DNA of 64,000 nucleotides from an uncultured Lachnospiraceae bacterium (GCA_958428365.1 CAUAFT010000014.1:4225-68224); one strand, 5' to 3'; shown: positions 16,346 through 26,310, counted from the first letter of the stretch. Made by a program: numbers and translations. The notes: generated from the sequence alone by a model not told the origin.

Positions 16346-19300
16346 TAAAATACAGGCGTTAGAGCAGATAGAAGAGCTGGTGAGGAAGTTCAGAATGAAC
16401 GAGCCAGGGTATTTAGAGGATACTTATCTGGAAATGAGTGTCAGAAGTAATTTCATAGATTTGTTTTTTAAGGCTCTGAACTGGGACGTCTATGGAGAGA
16501 AATCCCTGCCTGTCAGCGAGAGCGAGGTTGTAAGAGAGGAGCATGTATCGAAGGAAAGCAGTAAGAGGGTTGATTATGCTTTTAAGGTGAATGGGGCTGT
16601 CAGATTCATTGTGGAAGCGAAAAAACCCAGCGAGAGCCTTAATAATAAAAACCATATCTTCCAGACAAAATCCTATGCGTTTTCCATGGGAGTAAATCTG
16701 GCTATTCTTACGAATTTCCGGGAATTTAAGGTATTTGATCTGAAGTCAAAGCCTCTGTATCAGCAGCCGGATACGGATTGCGTCGCAGAATTTTCTCTGA
16801 AATATGAGGAGTATCCGAAAGCCTTTGACCGTATCTGGGAGCTTTTAGAGTACCGCAATGTCTTGGCAGGTTCCCTTGAGCAGTTCTATTTTGAGAACAG
16901 AAGCGGAATGACAGAGTCGGAGATTGAGGAGAGCTTAAAGACATATCGCAAAAAAGGAGATACCCTGCTCAACAGAGCTTTTTTGGCAGATCTTCTCTAT
17001 TGGAGGGAGCGGATTGCTAGGAGTATTTTTGAGAGGAATCAGGAGCTTGACGCCTATACGCTGAATGAAATCGTACAAAGATATATCGATCGGATCATTT
17101 TTATGAGAATCATTGAGGACAGACGGATCGAGGGGAGGGATATCTTAAGGCAGATCTGCAAGGAATGGACCGGGAACAAGTCTTATTCTCTGCATGAAAA
17201 GCTGGAGGAGTGTTTTAGCAGACTGAATCTGAAATATAACGGCATCCTCTTTAAGACATATGAGGGGTTTGGGGAACTGGAGATGGAAGAAGAGACCATC
17301 TATGAGTTCATCATGTCCTTATATGCTCCAAATTCGCCATATAATTTTGCGGTCATTGAAGTTGACATTCTGGGAAAAATCTTTGAACAGTATCTGGGAT
17401 ATACCATTGTCATAAAGGCAGGGGAGATGAAGTTAGAATGTAAGGATGAAAATAAGAAAAATATCGGAGCCTATTATACACGCCGGGAGGTTGTGGATAA
17501 GATCGTTCAGGAGAGCGTGGATTCGGTGATTCATAGCATTTCTTCCCTGGAAGAGCTGAAAAAATATAAGCTCCTGGATATGTCCTGCGGCAGCGGGACC
17601 TTCTTAATTGAGGCATACAGAAGCATCGTGCGCAGATACGAGGAGATCATCACAGAACGGCTCTTGAAGGGAGAAGAGGTTCCGGACAGGGACTATTTTG
17701 TGGAGCATGGAAGAGTTCATCTTACGATGTCGTTAAAAAAAGAAGTGGTGGTCAACAATATTTTTGGTGTGGATATCGACCCTCAGGCGATTGAGGTGGC
17801 GAAGATGAGTATGTACATATTAATGCTTGAGCTTCACTATAAGGACGATTCCATAAGACCGATCCTGCCTGCTTTGGATGAGAATTTTAAGGTGGGCAAC
17901 AGCCTCGTCTCGGAAGATTATTATGAGGACTGCCCCATTGATATGGAAGAGGACCGGCTGGTGAATCCCTTTGATTATGAGAAGGAATTTCCGGCTGTGT
18001 TTGAACAGGGAGGATTTGACTGCATTATCGGGAACCCGCCCTATATTAAGATACAGGTATTGAATCGGGCGTATCCACAGAGGATGATTCGATATCTGAA
18101 TACACATTATCCTGAGACAGCCAGGGGCAATTATGATTTGTATGTGATTTTTCTGGAAAAGGCATTGCGGCTGTTAAAGTCTGGCGGCAGGCTGGGAATG
18201 ATTGTTTTGAATAATTTTTTTACATCCGGCTATGGAGAGGGAATCCGTGGACTGTTGTCAGAAAATCAGTATATTCAAAAGATCGTAGATCTTGGAGACT
18301 TGCAGGTATTTGACCATTCCAGAGTATATACATGTCTTTTATTTTTAAGCAAGGATGGGAACGAAGACTTCGTATATTCCAGAGTGGAGGATTACGAAGA
18401 GTGGAGAAGAGGCGTCCAATGTGATGAAATCTCAATCCCATCGAAGGAGTTAGATGGACAGGCGTGGTTCTTTTCCGATGGGGTTTATACGGAGCTTGAG
18501 AAAACAGTATTTTCCCGATGTCAGAGGATGAAGGACATTGCGAAGATATTCGGCGGCGTACAGCCTACTATCAATCAGATCTATCTTCTGACCCTGGTGG
18601 AGTCCGATGATACATATGAATACTGTACCCAGGATCACAGCGATGAGGTCTATAGATTTGAAAAAGACTCTCTTAAGATGTTAGTAAAAGGTTCCAGGGA
18701 TATCAGAATGTATCACCATTCCTCCAACAGGAGGCTAATCTTTCCCTATGAAGTAGAGCAGGGAAAAGCGAGGATCATAGAAGAAGACAGATACCGCAGC
18801 CTGTATCCTGAGACCTATGCATATCTTTGCAGGTTTCGGGATGAGATTGAGGAAAAACACAGAGATCACTCAGACAGCAAGCCCTGGTATCGATACGAGT
18901 ATGTCAAAAATCATGGGCGTTTTGAGCAGCCTAAGATCCTGATCCCTGCAATGGTCTATGGAAGCAGATTTTCTTATGACAGGGAAGGGAAGATCTACAT
19001 CACCTGCGGCGGACCTTCAGCAGGAGGCGGAAAAGTGCTGACCCTGTACGAAGATTGTGACGGCTATACTTTTTATTCCCTGCTGGCAATCTTAAATTCC
19101 AGCCTGATCTCCTACCTGATTGTGCGTAACGGGATCCCTAAAAGCGGGGGATGGCAGGGAATTGGTAAGGATTTTATGGACAACCTGCCTGTTCCGGTTA
19201 TAAAGAACAGCAGGGAGAAGAGAGAACTTCTGACATCTCTTGGTAAAAAGGCGGAGACATTGATGGAATTATATGAATATGAAGCCCGCAGTGAAAGCGA

Positions 19301-19433
19301 TAAAAAGCGCAGGGAGAGACGGATAGTAACATTGTGTAGGGAAGCCGACAGGGATGTTTTTCGCCTTTATGGAATAAAAAGTGAACTCTATGAACCAATT
19401 CTTAGAGAGTTAGATGAAAAGGGATACCGATGA
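16338..19433 (+). CDS. Type IIG restriction-modification enzyme (Eco57I-like)
   Basis: One 1031-residue chain carries nuclease and methylase. The N-terminal PD-(D/E)XK site is RVD79YAF...FIVE93AK95. A helical connector (about 150-370) leads to the gamma methylase with motif X NIGAYYT, motif I LLDMSCGSGTF (D414) and NPPY (566-569); the C-terminus (about 720-1010) is the target-recognition domain with GGPSAGGGK. The start is GTG 16338, read through GAGGAAGG and overlapping the upstream stop. All catalytic residues are intact, so it should cut unmethylated foreign DNA at a fixed distance from its site. Its base composition is closer to the chromosome than the A/T-rich modules to its left. Confidence 0.9.
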   Translation: MNDKIQALEQIEELVRKFRMNEPGYLEDTYLEMSVRSNFIDLFFKALNWDVYGEKSLPVSESEVVREEHVSKESSKRVDYAFKVNGAVRFIVEAKKPSESLNNKNHIFQTKSYAFSMGVNLAILTNFREFKVFDLKSKPLYQQPDTDCVAEFSLKYEEYPKAFDRIWELLEYRNVLAGSLEQFYFENRSGMTESEIEESLKTYRKKGDTLLNRAFLADLLYWRERIARSIFERNQELDAYTLNEIVQRYIDRIIFMRIIEDRRIEGRDILRQICKEWTGNKSYSLHEKLEECFSRLNLKYNGILFKTYEGFGELEMEEETIYEFIMSLYAPNSPYNFAVIEVDILGKIFEQYLGYTIVIKAGEMKLECKDENKKNIGAYYTRREVVDKIVQESVDSVIHSISSLEELKKYKLLDMSCGSGTFLIEAYRSIVRRYEEIITERLLKGEEVPDRDYFVEHGRVHLTMSLKKEVVVNNIFGVDIDPQAIEVAKMSMYILMLELHYKDDSIRPILPALDENFKVGNSLVSEDYYEDCPIDMEEDRLVNPFDYEKEFPAVFEQGGFDCIIGNPPYIKIQVLNRAYPQRMIRYLNTHYPETARGNYDLYVIFLEKALRLLKSGGRLGMIVLNNFFTSGYGEGIRGLLSENQYIQKIVDLGDLQVFDHSRVYTCLLFLSKDGNEDFVYSRVEDYEEWRRGVQCDEISIPSKELDGQAWFFSDGVYTELEKTVFSRCQRMKDIAKIFGGVQPTINQIYLLTLVESDDTYEYCTQDHSDEVYRFEKDSLKMLVKGSRDIRMYHHSSNRRLIFPYEVEQGKARIIEEDRYRSLYPETYAYLCRFRDEIEEKHRDHSDSKPWYRYEYVKNHGRFEQPKILIPAMVYGSRFSYDREGKIYITCGGPSAGGGKVLTLYEDCDGYTFYSLLAILNSSLISYLIVRNGIPKSGGWQGIGKDFMDNLPVPVIKNSREKRELLTSLGKKAETLMELYEYEARSESDKKRRERRIVTLCREADRDVFRLYGIKSELYEPILRELDEKGYR

Positions 19434-20641
19434 TGACAACAGAACATGAGAAAGAAATTATAAATATCATAAAACCCGCCTATTACGACAGCTTTACCTG
19501 TATTGCAGAGAAGTGTCCTTTCACCTGCTGTCAGGAATGGAAAATTGCAGTCGACGATGCCACCGCAAAAAAATGGAAAAGCACCACCACTCCAAAATCC
19601 GTACAGGCAAAACAAAAAAAGCTGAATTATTTTACGACCTGGAAAGATGATACCCGCGTAATCGCGCTGAATTACCATCATAAATGCCCTTTTCTAAACA
19701 GAGAGAGCTTATGTGAGCTTGTCATTACTTATGGGGATAAAATGCTGTCGGAAGCCTGCAGCGTTTTCCCAAGGGAGATTCACGATTATGGCAGTCGAAA
19801 AGAATATACCCTGATGCCAAGCTGTCCGGCGGTCATTGATCTGTTAAAAGAGCAGGAAGCCTTTTCTTTATTGGAAATCCTGTCAGAAAACAGTACGATT
19901 GCCTGTGAAGCGGATGTTGCCCTTAGGGAAGGAAATCCATGGGAAGAAGAGGTTTTCTTCCAGGTCCGTGCTTTTTTTATGGATGTTATGAAGCGACAGG
20001 ATATTTCCCCGGAAACAAGCCTTTTAATGATTTTCTATCTGGCGCTGGATTTGTTGGAAAAAGAACCTCTGACACTCAAAAAATTTGCGGAATACAAACA
20101 AAGCAATATTTTACCAGAGCTTCAAAAGACCATACAAAACATGGAATTTGACAGCCTGGCAACCTTTGAAGAGCGAAACGAATTATTTTTAGATTTAATA
20201 GAAAATTATCGAAAAGAGGAAATGTACGCCGCTTATTTAAACGGGATCGCAGATTTGGCAGAGCAATATCTCGAAGGTTACGATGACAAGACAATAGAAA
20301 ATAGACTTCAGACCTTCCAGCATGAGTGGAAGAACTACGAATCTCTATTTCGGAATTTGTTATGTGAGGAACTATTTGCAGATCTGTTACTGCCGGATGA
20401 AGGATTGAGGCATATGGTCGTGAAGCTGCAGTGGCTTGCCATGGAATACGCAGTCATCCATCAATGCCTGTTCTTAAAATGGGACAAAACAGGAACCCTC
20501 ACCTATGAAGACGTAAGAGATTATATCGTGCTTCTGTTTCGCATGACAGGCTATGAGGAGGAAGATATTTACGAATATCTGGAAAACAGTTTTGCCAGCC
20601 TGATCTGGGACTGGGGCTATTTTGCGCTAATTGCTAATTAA
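19430..20641 (+). CDS. FliB-like cysteine-rich protein (lysine N-methylase family)
   Basis: A 403-residue protein with the FliB/YkgJ-like metal-binding pattern: FTC24IAEKC29PFTC33C34 near the start, then KCPFL, LC and a C...FPREIHDYG motif, ending in a helical domain. Members are annotated as flagellin lysine-N-methylase, but there are no flagellar genes in this window, so a different protein substrate is possible. ATG 19430 overlaps the stop of the type IIG gene by 4 bases (19430-19433), so it is cotranscribed with restriction-modification genes. Nothing visible ties it to restriction except that coupling. Confidence 0.7.
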   Translation: MMTTEHEKEIINIIKPAYYDSFTCIAEKCPFTCCQEWKIAVDDATAKKWKSTTTPKSVQAKQKKLNYFTTWKDDTRVIALNYHHKCPFLNRESLCELVITYGDKMLSEACSVFPREIHDYGSRKEYTLMPSCPAVIDLLKEQEAFSLLEILSENSTIACEADVALREGNPWEEEVFFQVRAFFMDVMKRQDISPETSLLMIFYLALDLLEKEPLTLKKFAEYKQSNILPELQKTIQNMEFDSLATFEERNELFLDLIENYRKEEMYAAYLNGIADLAEQYLEGYDDKTIENRLQTFQHEWKNYESLFRNLLCEELFADLLLPDEGLRHMVVKLQWLAMEYAVIHQCLFLKWDKTGTLTYEDVRDYIVLLFRMTGYEEEDIYEYLENSFASLIWDWGYFALIAN

Positions 20642-20729
20642 AAATATTCCATATAGCCAAAATCCAGGAAACGCAGGGCGCTTTTTCCGCCCTAAACCGC
20701 GCTCTCAAATGACTGTATAAGAACACCCC

Positions 20730-21086
20730 TTATAAATTTTCTTCTCCCCATTTTGCAATTTCAAAAAAAACCGGCGTCAATTTTCTTCCTTTTTCGGTCA
20801 GGGAATATTCCACATGTGGTGGAATTTCATTAAATTGCCTGCGGTTTACGATTCCGATATCTTCCAGGTCTCTCAATGTGGAAGTGAGCATTGTATTGGT
20901 GATCTTCGGTATGGCTTTTTTCAGTTCTCCAAATCGGCAGAATTTCTTTTTACTTAGTTCAAAAATAACATAAGTCCGCCATTTTCCGCTTAAAAGCTCC
21001 AGTGTTTTTCTGACGGGACAATTTTCGTCAGGTTCCCGTTGTGACATCATCTTAACGTATTCCTCTGTTGTAATGTTTTTTTCCAT
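20730..21086 (-). CDS. HxlR-family transcription regulator
   Basis: A 118-residue winged-helix protein. The HxlR hallmarks are CPVRKTLELLSGKWRTYVIF, then FGELKKAIPKITNTMLTSTL and the wing HVEYSLTEKGRKLTP. The cysteine at the start of this block is the usual redox or electrophile sensor. I start it at 21086 because GAAAGGA lies 9 bases upstream; the longer frame to 21206 adds an unrelated basic peptide. It faces the nitroreductase operon across a 205-base intergenic region and probably controls it in response to quinones, aldehydes or other electrophiles. Confidence 0.88.
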   Translation of the reverse strand: MEKNITTEEYVKMMSQREPDENCPVRKTLELLSGKWRTYVIFELSKKKFCRFGELKKAIPKITNTMLTSTLRDLEDIGIVNRRQFNEIPPHVEYSLTEKGRKLTPVFFEIAKWGEENL

Positions 21087-21231
21087 CTTATTCATTCCTT
21101 TCACCGGATAGGGCGCAAAAGACTGTGAGAATAATCTGCGCCCTGTTTTGCGCCGTGTCAAAGCCGCTGTCTTTGTTCTTGTTGTCTCCAATAGTATGGT
21201 CTGCAATACTATGTATGTTTAATCTTCGTAC

Positions 21232-21260
21232 TTGATATTCATTTATATACATTGTATTGT
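21232..21260 (+). promoter_or_regulatory. Promoter of the nitroreductase operon
   Basis: TTGATA (21232-21237), 17 bases, then TATTGT (21255-21260), about 30 bases before the ribosome site. The A/T-rich stretch just upstream contains short symmetric pieces that could bind the divergent HxlR protein, but I see no clear operator repeat. Confidence 0.5.
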
Positions 21261-21291
21261 AAAAATACTAAATGTCAAGGAGGTTCTGATC

Positions 21292-21822
21292 ATGAACACA
21301 AAAGAGGCAATTTTAACCAGGCAGTCCTGCAGAAGTTTTACCGGAGAGCAGATTTCGCAGGAGGAATGCAGAACTCTTCTGGAGGCGGCTAACGCGGCCC
21401 CGGTTGCGAATGGAGCGTATGCGGATGTCAGACTTACCGTGATTCAAAACGAAGATGTTTTGTCCCAAATGGAAGCGGTTGCCGCACAGGCTATGCCGGG
21501 ACTTGGCGATCATCCTATGTACGGCGCTCCCACCGTTATTTTAGTCAGCGGGAAAAAGGGTGATGCCACCGCGTCCGCGCTGGGGTACTGCAATGCTTCC
21601 TGCATTATTGAGAACATACTGCTTGAGGCAGCGGAGTTGGGATTGGGTTCCGTATATCTTTTTGCCGTACCTGCCGTAATGCAGGCGGTACCGGAATTAA
21701 GCAGGGCAGTGGGGATCCCGGAAGACTTTATGCCGTTAGCCATGGCGGCGGTTGGAAGATCCGCCGGGGAATTACAGGCACGATGCCCTGCGACGGATAA
21801 AATCCAGACCGATATACTGTAA
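21292..21822 (+). CDS. Nitroreductase-family FMN oxidoreductase
   Basis: A 176-residue nitroreductase: ILTRQSCRSFTGEQIS is the FMN-binding start with its RxSxR motif, AANAAPVANGAY binds the flavin and NASCIIENILLEAAELGLGS is the central helix. It reduces nitro compounds, quinones or related electrophiles with NAD(P)H. ATG 21292 follows AAGGAGG. First gene of a three-gene redox operon. Confidence 0.9.
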   Translation: MNTKEAILTRQSCRSFTGEQISQEECRTLLEAANAAPVANGAYADVRLTVIQNEDVLSQMEAVAAQAMPGLGDHPMYGAPTVILVSGKKGDATASALGYCNASCIIENILLEAAELGLGSVYLFAVPAVMQAVPELSRAVGIPEDFMPLAMAAVGRSAGELQARCPATDKIQTDIL

Positions 21823-21833
21823 GGAGGGGTTCC

Positions 21834-22595
21834 ATGATCTTATATTTTACAGGAACGGGAAACAGCCGGTTTGTCGCTGGCCAGTTGGGCAAAATGCTTG
21901 ATGAGCGGGTTGTGTCCATCAATGATTATCTGAAATCCGGGAAGCGGGGAAATTTTAAATCCGACATGCCTTATGTGTTTGTGGTTCCCACATACATGAG
22001 CCGTATGCCGATGAGAGTCGAGAACTTTCTGCGTGACTCCCGTTTTGAAAAAGGAAGGAAGGCGTACTTTGTCTTTACAGCGGGGCAGGCCGTCGGAAAT
22101 GCCTGTAAATACTGTGAAAAGCTGTGCAAGGAAAAACAGCTTGACTACAGTGGCGCCGCGGCGGTTAAGATGCCGGCGAACTATGTCGTGATGTACGATG
22201 TGCTCCCGAAAGAGGATGCAAAAGCGGCTGCGGAAAAGGCAATCCCCGAAATCCGGAAAATCGCCGGGGTAATCCGGCGGGATGAAAGGTTGGGAACCGA
22301 TCCGAAAATGGCGGGACACAAGTCTTTCAGTATGATAGCCCCGGCGTTTACCGCGCTGATGGTGAGCGCGAAATCATTTCATGCGGGCGATGGCTGTGTG
22401 GGCTGCGGCGCCTGTCAGTCAGTCTGTCCGCTGAATAATATTCATCTGAAAGACGGCAAGCCGGTCTGGGGAGGCGAGTGTATGCACTGTATGGCTTGTA
22501 TCTCAATATGTCCGCATAAGGCAATTGACTACGGAAATAAAACGGCAGACAGAAATCGTTATTATTTGAGCGAAGCAAAGGAGGACGAATTATGA
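21834..22595 (+). CDS. EFR1-family flavodoxin-ferredoxin
   Basis: The 253-residue protein fuses a flavodoxin-like domain (YFTGTGNSRFVA, the FMN phosphate loop, residues 4-15) to a two-cluster ferredoxin (CVGCGACQSVCP and CMHCMACISICP, about residues 186-238). It transfers electrons between flavin partners, most likely for the nitroreductase upstream or the quinone reductase downstream. AAGGAGG precedes ATG 21834, and its stop overlaps the next start by 4 bases. Confidence 0.92.
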   Translation: MILYFTGTGNSRFVAGQLGKMLDERVVSINDYLKSGKRGNFKSDMPYVFVVPTYMSRMPMRVENFLRDSRFEKGRKAYFVFTAGQAVGNACKYCEKLCKEKQLDYSGAAAVKMPANYVVMYDVLPKEDAKAAAEKAIPEIRKIAGVIRRDERLGTDPKMAGHKSFSMIAPAFTALMVSAKSFHAGDGCVGCGACQSVCPLNNIHLKDGKPVWGGECMHCMACISICPHKAIDYGNKTADRNRYYLSEAKEDEL

Positions 22596-23587
22596 AAGCG
22601 GCAATGATCAATGAATTTGGCGGACCGGAAGTCATCCGCGTCGTTGAGACGGAAAAACCGATTCCCACAAAGAAAGAGGTTTTGGTGAAAAATGCGGCGG
22701 CGGGAGTTGGCAGACCCGACTCTATGGTGCGGTCGGGAATATACCCTTTTCTTGGGAAGCAGCCGCCTGAACTGATTATAGGGAATGAATGCGCCGGTTA
22801 TGTGGAAGCCGTTGGCGACGATGTGACGAAAGTGCAGGTTGGGACCCCGGTATGGGTGGTTCATAATCCGGGTTACGGATGCTGCGCGGAATATACCTGC
22901 GTGGATGAATCCTATGTAACTCCGCTTCCTTCCGCTATGAAGCCGGAAAATGCGGTTGGTCTGCTCAACTATTTTGTAGGTTGGAGCCTTCTGCATGAAG
23001 CGGGACGCGGAACGGACGGTAAATCCCTTTACATTCTTGGCGGAGCCGGCGGCGTCGGCACCTGCCTTATTAAGATGGCGATTGCGGATGGCTGGGAGGT
23101 TATCAGCGCCGCCGATACGGAAGAAAAGTGTGAGCATTTAAGACGGCTTGGTTCTGCCCACGTTTTTAACTGTAATGAATGTGATGAAAAAGAAGAAATC
23201 ATGAAATTCACCAATGGACGGGGCGTTGACCTTGTCTACGACCAGTGGGTAGGTGAAAAGCTGTATCCGGAACTGGATCTTCTGGCTGATTTTGGTATGG
23301 TCGTGATCTATAACTGGTTAGACGGTGAGCCGAAAGAAAGTTTTTATAAGCCGATGCTTGACCATGCAACAAAATGTAACGCCGTCCGCATTTATTCCTC
23401 CCATTTGTACGACACAAATCCAGAGAGGATGAAGAAAATGCAGCAGGAAGTGTTTGCGCTGCTTATGAGCGGGAAGGTTGACATGACAGAATATTTTTAC
23501 GGTGATTTTACATTGGATGATGTGCAAAAAGCTCATGAAATTCTTGACGCCCAGACAGCTTATGGAAAAATTGTGCTGAAGATATAA
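22592..23587 (+). CDS. Quinone oxidoreductase, zinc-free MDR family
   Basis: A 331-residue medium-chain reductase: MKAAMINEFGGPEVI start, GNECAGYVEAVGDDV catalytic domain, then the NADPH-binding loop ILGGAGGVGTCLIKMA (about residues 146-161). The zinc-binding cysteine set of alcohol dehydrogenases is not present, as in quinone reductases. Likely job: reduction of quinones or enones with NADPH, completing an electrophile-detoxification operon under HxlR control. Confidence 0.88.
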   Translation: MKAAMINEFGGPEVIRVVETEKPIPTKKEVLVKNAAAGVGRPDSMVRSGIYPFLGKQPPELIIGNECAGYVEAVGDDVTKVQVGTPVWVVHNPGYGCCAEYTCVDESYVTPLPSAMKPENAVGLLNYFVGWSLLHEAGRGTDGKSLYILGGAGGVGTCLIKMAIADGWEVISAADTEEKCEHLRRLGSAHVFNCNECDEKEEIMKFTNGRGVDLVYDQWVGEKLYPELDLLADFGMVVIYNWLDGEPKESFYKPMLDHATKCNAVRIYSSHLYDTNPERMKKMQQEVFALLMSGKVDMTEYFYGDFTLDDVQKAHEILDAQTAYGKIVLKI

Positions 23588-23648
23588 TCATCCGTGTTTT
23601 GTCTGTTGTCAGCAGCATAGAAATAATGGGATATTTGAATGGGAAGAA

Positions 23649-23677
23649 ACGCCTTGCGGTAACGCAGGGTGTTTTTT
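23649..23677 (+). terminator. Terminator of the redox operon
   Basis: ACGCCTTGCG (23649-23658) pairs with CGCAGGGTGT (23663-23672) around a GTAA loop, two pairs being G-T, and is followed by TTTTT. Confidence 0.8.
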
Positions 23678-23751
23678 CCGTTGTGCATTATAATGTTGTG
23701 CAGTATAATTATGTATGGGAAGCGTTCACTTCGCGCAAAGAAGGAATTGTC

Positions 23752-23829
23752 ATGGGCGAAGAATCAGGAACATTTAATACAATTTTTGACGAGCCATTTT
23801 GGGGAGGTGTATTTGAACGGCAATCATAG
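23752..23829 (+). pseudogene. YjdF/DUF2992 gene, N-terminal stub
   Basis: From ATG 23752 (behind AAGAAGGAA) 25 codons read GTFNTIFDEPFWGGVFERQS, matching the opening strand of DUF2992/YjdF proteins (FEDPFWVGVFER in relatives). A stop comes straight after, so about 80% of the gene is missing. YjdF genes are often under aza-aromatic (yjdF) riboswitches; I see no such structure here. Confidence 0.55.
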
Positions 23830-23895
23830 GAAAGATAAAGCCTCCCCCGGCTTTTCTGATAAAAACATCTCTCAGTATCTTTCACCAGAAAATCC

Positions 23896-23924
23896 TTGCC
23901 AAATCCTCCAGCTAATAGTAATAT
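23896..23924 (+). promoter_or_regulatory. Promoter of recQ
   Basis: TTGCCA (23896-23901), 17 bases, TAATAT (23919-23924). Between it and ATG 23990 a small hairpin AAAGACT/AGTCTTT (23954-23978) lies just before the weak ACAGG ribosome site and may dampen translation. Confidence 0.55.
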
Positions 23925-23989
23925 AAAAGAATCATATAACTACATAAAAAGGAAAAGACTTACTAAAAAACAGTCTTTACAGGTAATCC

Positions 23990-26308
23990 ATGAATAAACA
24001 AGATATACTCAAGAAATATTTTGGTTACGACACCTTTCGCGAAGGGCAGGAAAACCTAATCGATGGAATCCTAAACGGACAGGATGTACTTGGCATCATG
24101 CCCACCGGAGCAGGAAAATCCATCTGCTATCAGGTACCAGCCTTACTTCTGCCGGGCGTGACCATCGTCATCTCTCCCTTGATTTCCCTAATGAGAGACC
24201 AGGTACAATCCTTAAATCAGGCAGGTATTCACGCCGCCTACATTAACAGTTCACTGACAGAATCCCAGATTTCCAAAGCATTACAATTAGCCGCCGCAGG
24301 GCAATATAAAATCATCTATGTGGCACCGGAGCGTTTAGAAACCTATGAATTTCTGGCGTTCGCAAAGCAGACCGAGATTTCCATGCTCACCGTGGACGAG
24401 GCGCACTGTATCTCGCAGTGGGGACAGGATTTCCGTCCCAGCTACTTAAAAATCGTACAGTTCATAAAACATCTGAAAAAACGCCCAATCATAAGCGCTT
24501 TCACAGCAACCGCAACAGAAAATGTAAAAGAAGACATGATTTGTGTCCTCGGCTTACAAAAACCAAGAATCCTCGTCACCGGATTTGACCGTAAAAATCT
24601 CTACTTCGCAGTGGAAACTCCAAAGAAAAAAGACCAATACGTCATCCATTATATCAAAGAACATCCGAAGGAAAGTGGAATCATCTACTGTGCCACCAGA
24701 AAAAATGTAGACACACTTTACGAAAAACTAAGCGCAGAAGGAATCCCCGTAACAAAATACCATGCAGGACTAGGCAATGAAGAACGAAAGCAAAATCAGG
24801 AAGATTTTATTTACGACAAAACCCCCGTCATGATAGCCACCAATGCCTTCGGTATGGGAATTGACAAATCCAATGTTCGTTACGTCATTCACTACAATAT
24901 GCCCCAGAACCTGGAAAACTACTATCAGGAAGCAGGCCGTGCCGGACGTGATGGAGAAACAGCCGAATGCATCCTGCTCTACTCCGCACAAGACGTCATG
25001 ATTAACCATTTTCTATTAGAGAGCAAAGAGCAGAATCCCGAATATTCCAAAGAGGAAATCTATGCCATCCGGGAGCGTGACGAAGAACGTCTGCGAATCA
25101 TGACATATTATTGCCTGACCACGAATTGTCTGCGGGAATACATCCTCCATTACTTTGGCGAACATGGAAACTGCATCTGCGGAAACTGTTCGAATTGTCT
25201 CAAAGAATTTGAGGAACGGGACGTAACCAGAGAAGCCCAAACCATTATCTCCTGCATATTGGAAATGAGACAACGCTATGGAATCAACGTCATTGCTGGA
25301 ACCCTCGCAGGGGATAACCGTGCAAAACTCCGGGAATATGGCGTTTCCAAATATCAGTCCTACGGCAGCCTGAAAGAAATGACCGAATCCGATATCAAGC
25401 AAATCATCAACCAAATGCTTCTGGAAAAACTTCTGTTTGTAACAAACGACAAATATGCCCTTTTAAAAGTCTCCACCGAAGCAGACCTGGTATTAAAAGG
25501 GGACAGGAGCGTCATCTTAAAAAGAGCAAAAGTAAAAGCGGAAAAAGAGGAAATGCAATTCCAGGGAAAGAAGTCATCCTCAGCAAAAAAACGAAAATCA
25601 GATATCCTAAATTCCAAAGGTCTGGAATTGTTTGAAAAGCTGCGTGAACTTCGCACAGAAATTGCAAAGGAAGAGAGTATGCCGCCATATATTATTTTTA
25701 CAGATAAGACCCTGGTGGATATGTGCATAAAAGTTCCGTTAAAAAAGGAAGAAATGCTTCAGGTAATAGGCGTCGGTGAGAACAAATTTGAAAAATATGG
25801 CGAACGCTTCTTACAGATTATTCTGGACTACACCAATAAAACCCATGAAAAACTTTACTTTGGCGAACTGGAAGAAGCAATATCCGATACAACCGACACA
25901 TCGGACGAAGAGAACGCAGGAACAAAAAGAAAGACGAATAAATCAGGAATTTCCAAAGTCAAAAAAGTAGATTTTTACCTTACGCCCGACCAGGCATCCC
26001 GATTCCCTTACACAGAAAAATATCTGGTGACAGAGATAGCAGAGAAGCTGAACGGACTGCGGGATGACCAAACCACAAAAAAGATTTCCGGAGCCGAGAT
26101 TTTTCGTAGAATGCAGGAAAATGAGTATGTCAGTCAAAAACGCATAGAAGGAAGATGGAAAAAAATAATCTCTGAAAAAGGAGCAAAAGCCGGTTTATTT
26201 ATAGATATGCGTACAAGCAAAACCGGAACAGAATATGAAGACGTTTACTACAATAAAGAAGCCCAGAAAATGATTGTAAACAGTCTATGCGAATCAGAGG
26301 AGGAATAA
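23990..26308 (+). CDS. recQ: ATP-dependent DNA helicase RecQ
   Basis: A 772-residue 3'-5' helicase. Motif 0/I: TFREGQENLI and MPTGAGKS (K43); motif II VDEAHCISQWG (D136-H139) with the RecQ aromatic loop; motif VI YYQEAGRAGRDG. The RecQ zinc site follows (YYCLTTNCLREY...CICGNCSNC, about 373-405), then RQC winged helix (about 410-500), an HRDC domain (about 545-620) and an extra ~110-residue C-terminal domain absent from short RecQs. Acts in recombination repair and restart of stalled forks. Monocistronic or coupled to the VOC gene 2 bases downstream. Confidence 0.94.
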   Translation: MNKQDILKKYFGYDTFREGQENLIDGILNGQDVLGIMPTGAGKSICYQVPALLLPGVTIVISPLISLMRDQVQSLNQAGIHAAYINSSLTESQISKALQLAAAGQYKIIYVAPERLETYEFLAFAKQTEISMLTVDEAHCISQWGQDFRPSYLKIVQFIKHLKKRPIISAFTATATENVKEDMICVLGLQKPRILVTGFDRKNLYFAVETPKKKDQYVIHYIKEHPKESGIIYCATRKNVDTLYEKLSAEGIPVTKYHAGLGNEERKQNQEDFIYDKTPVMIATNAFGMGIDKSNVRYVIHYNMPQNLENYYQEAGRAGRDGETAECILLYSAQDVMINHFLLESKEQNPEYSKEEIYAIRERDEERLRIMTYYCLTTNCLREYILHYFGEHGNCICGNCSNCLKEFEERDVTREAQTIISCILEMRQRYGINVIAGTLAGDNRAKLREYGVSKYQSYGSLKEMTESDIKQIINQMLLEKLLFVTNDKYALLKVSTEADLVLKGDRSVILKRAKVKAEKEEMQFQGKKSSSAKKRKSDILNSKGLELFEKLRELRTEIAKEESMPPYIIFTDKTLVDMCIKVPLKKEEMLQVIGVGENKFEKYGERFLQIILDYTNKTHEKLYFGELEEAISDTTDTSDEENAGTKRKTNKSGISKVKKVDFYLTPDQASRFPYTEKYLVTEIAEKLNGLRDDQTTKKISGAEIFRRMQENEYVSQKRIEGRWKKIISEKGAKAGLFIDMRTSKTGTEYEDVYYNKEAQKMIVNSLCESEEE

Positions 26309-26310
26309 AA

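Noticed and set aside
20677..20693. Terminator between the FliB-like and HxlR genes
   Set aside because: AGGGCG/CGCCCT can pair but the T run is in the loop and no U-tract follows on either strand.
23669..23926. 85-codon ORF overlapping the DUF2992 stub
   Set aside because: It runs through a terminator and has no ribosome site; it is a shadow frame of the stub region.
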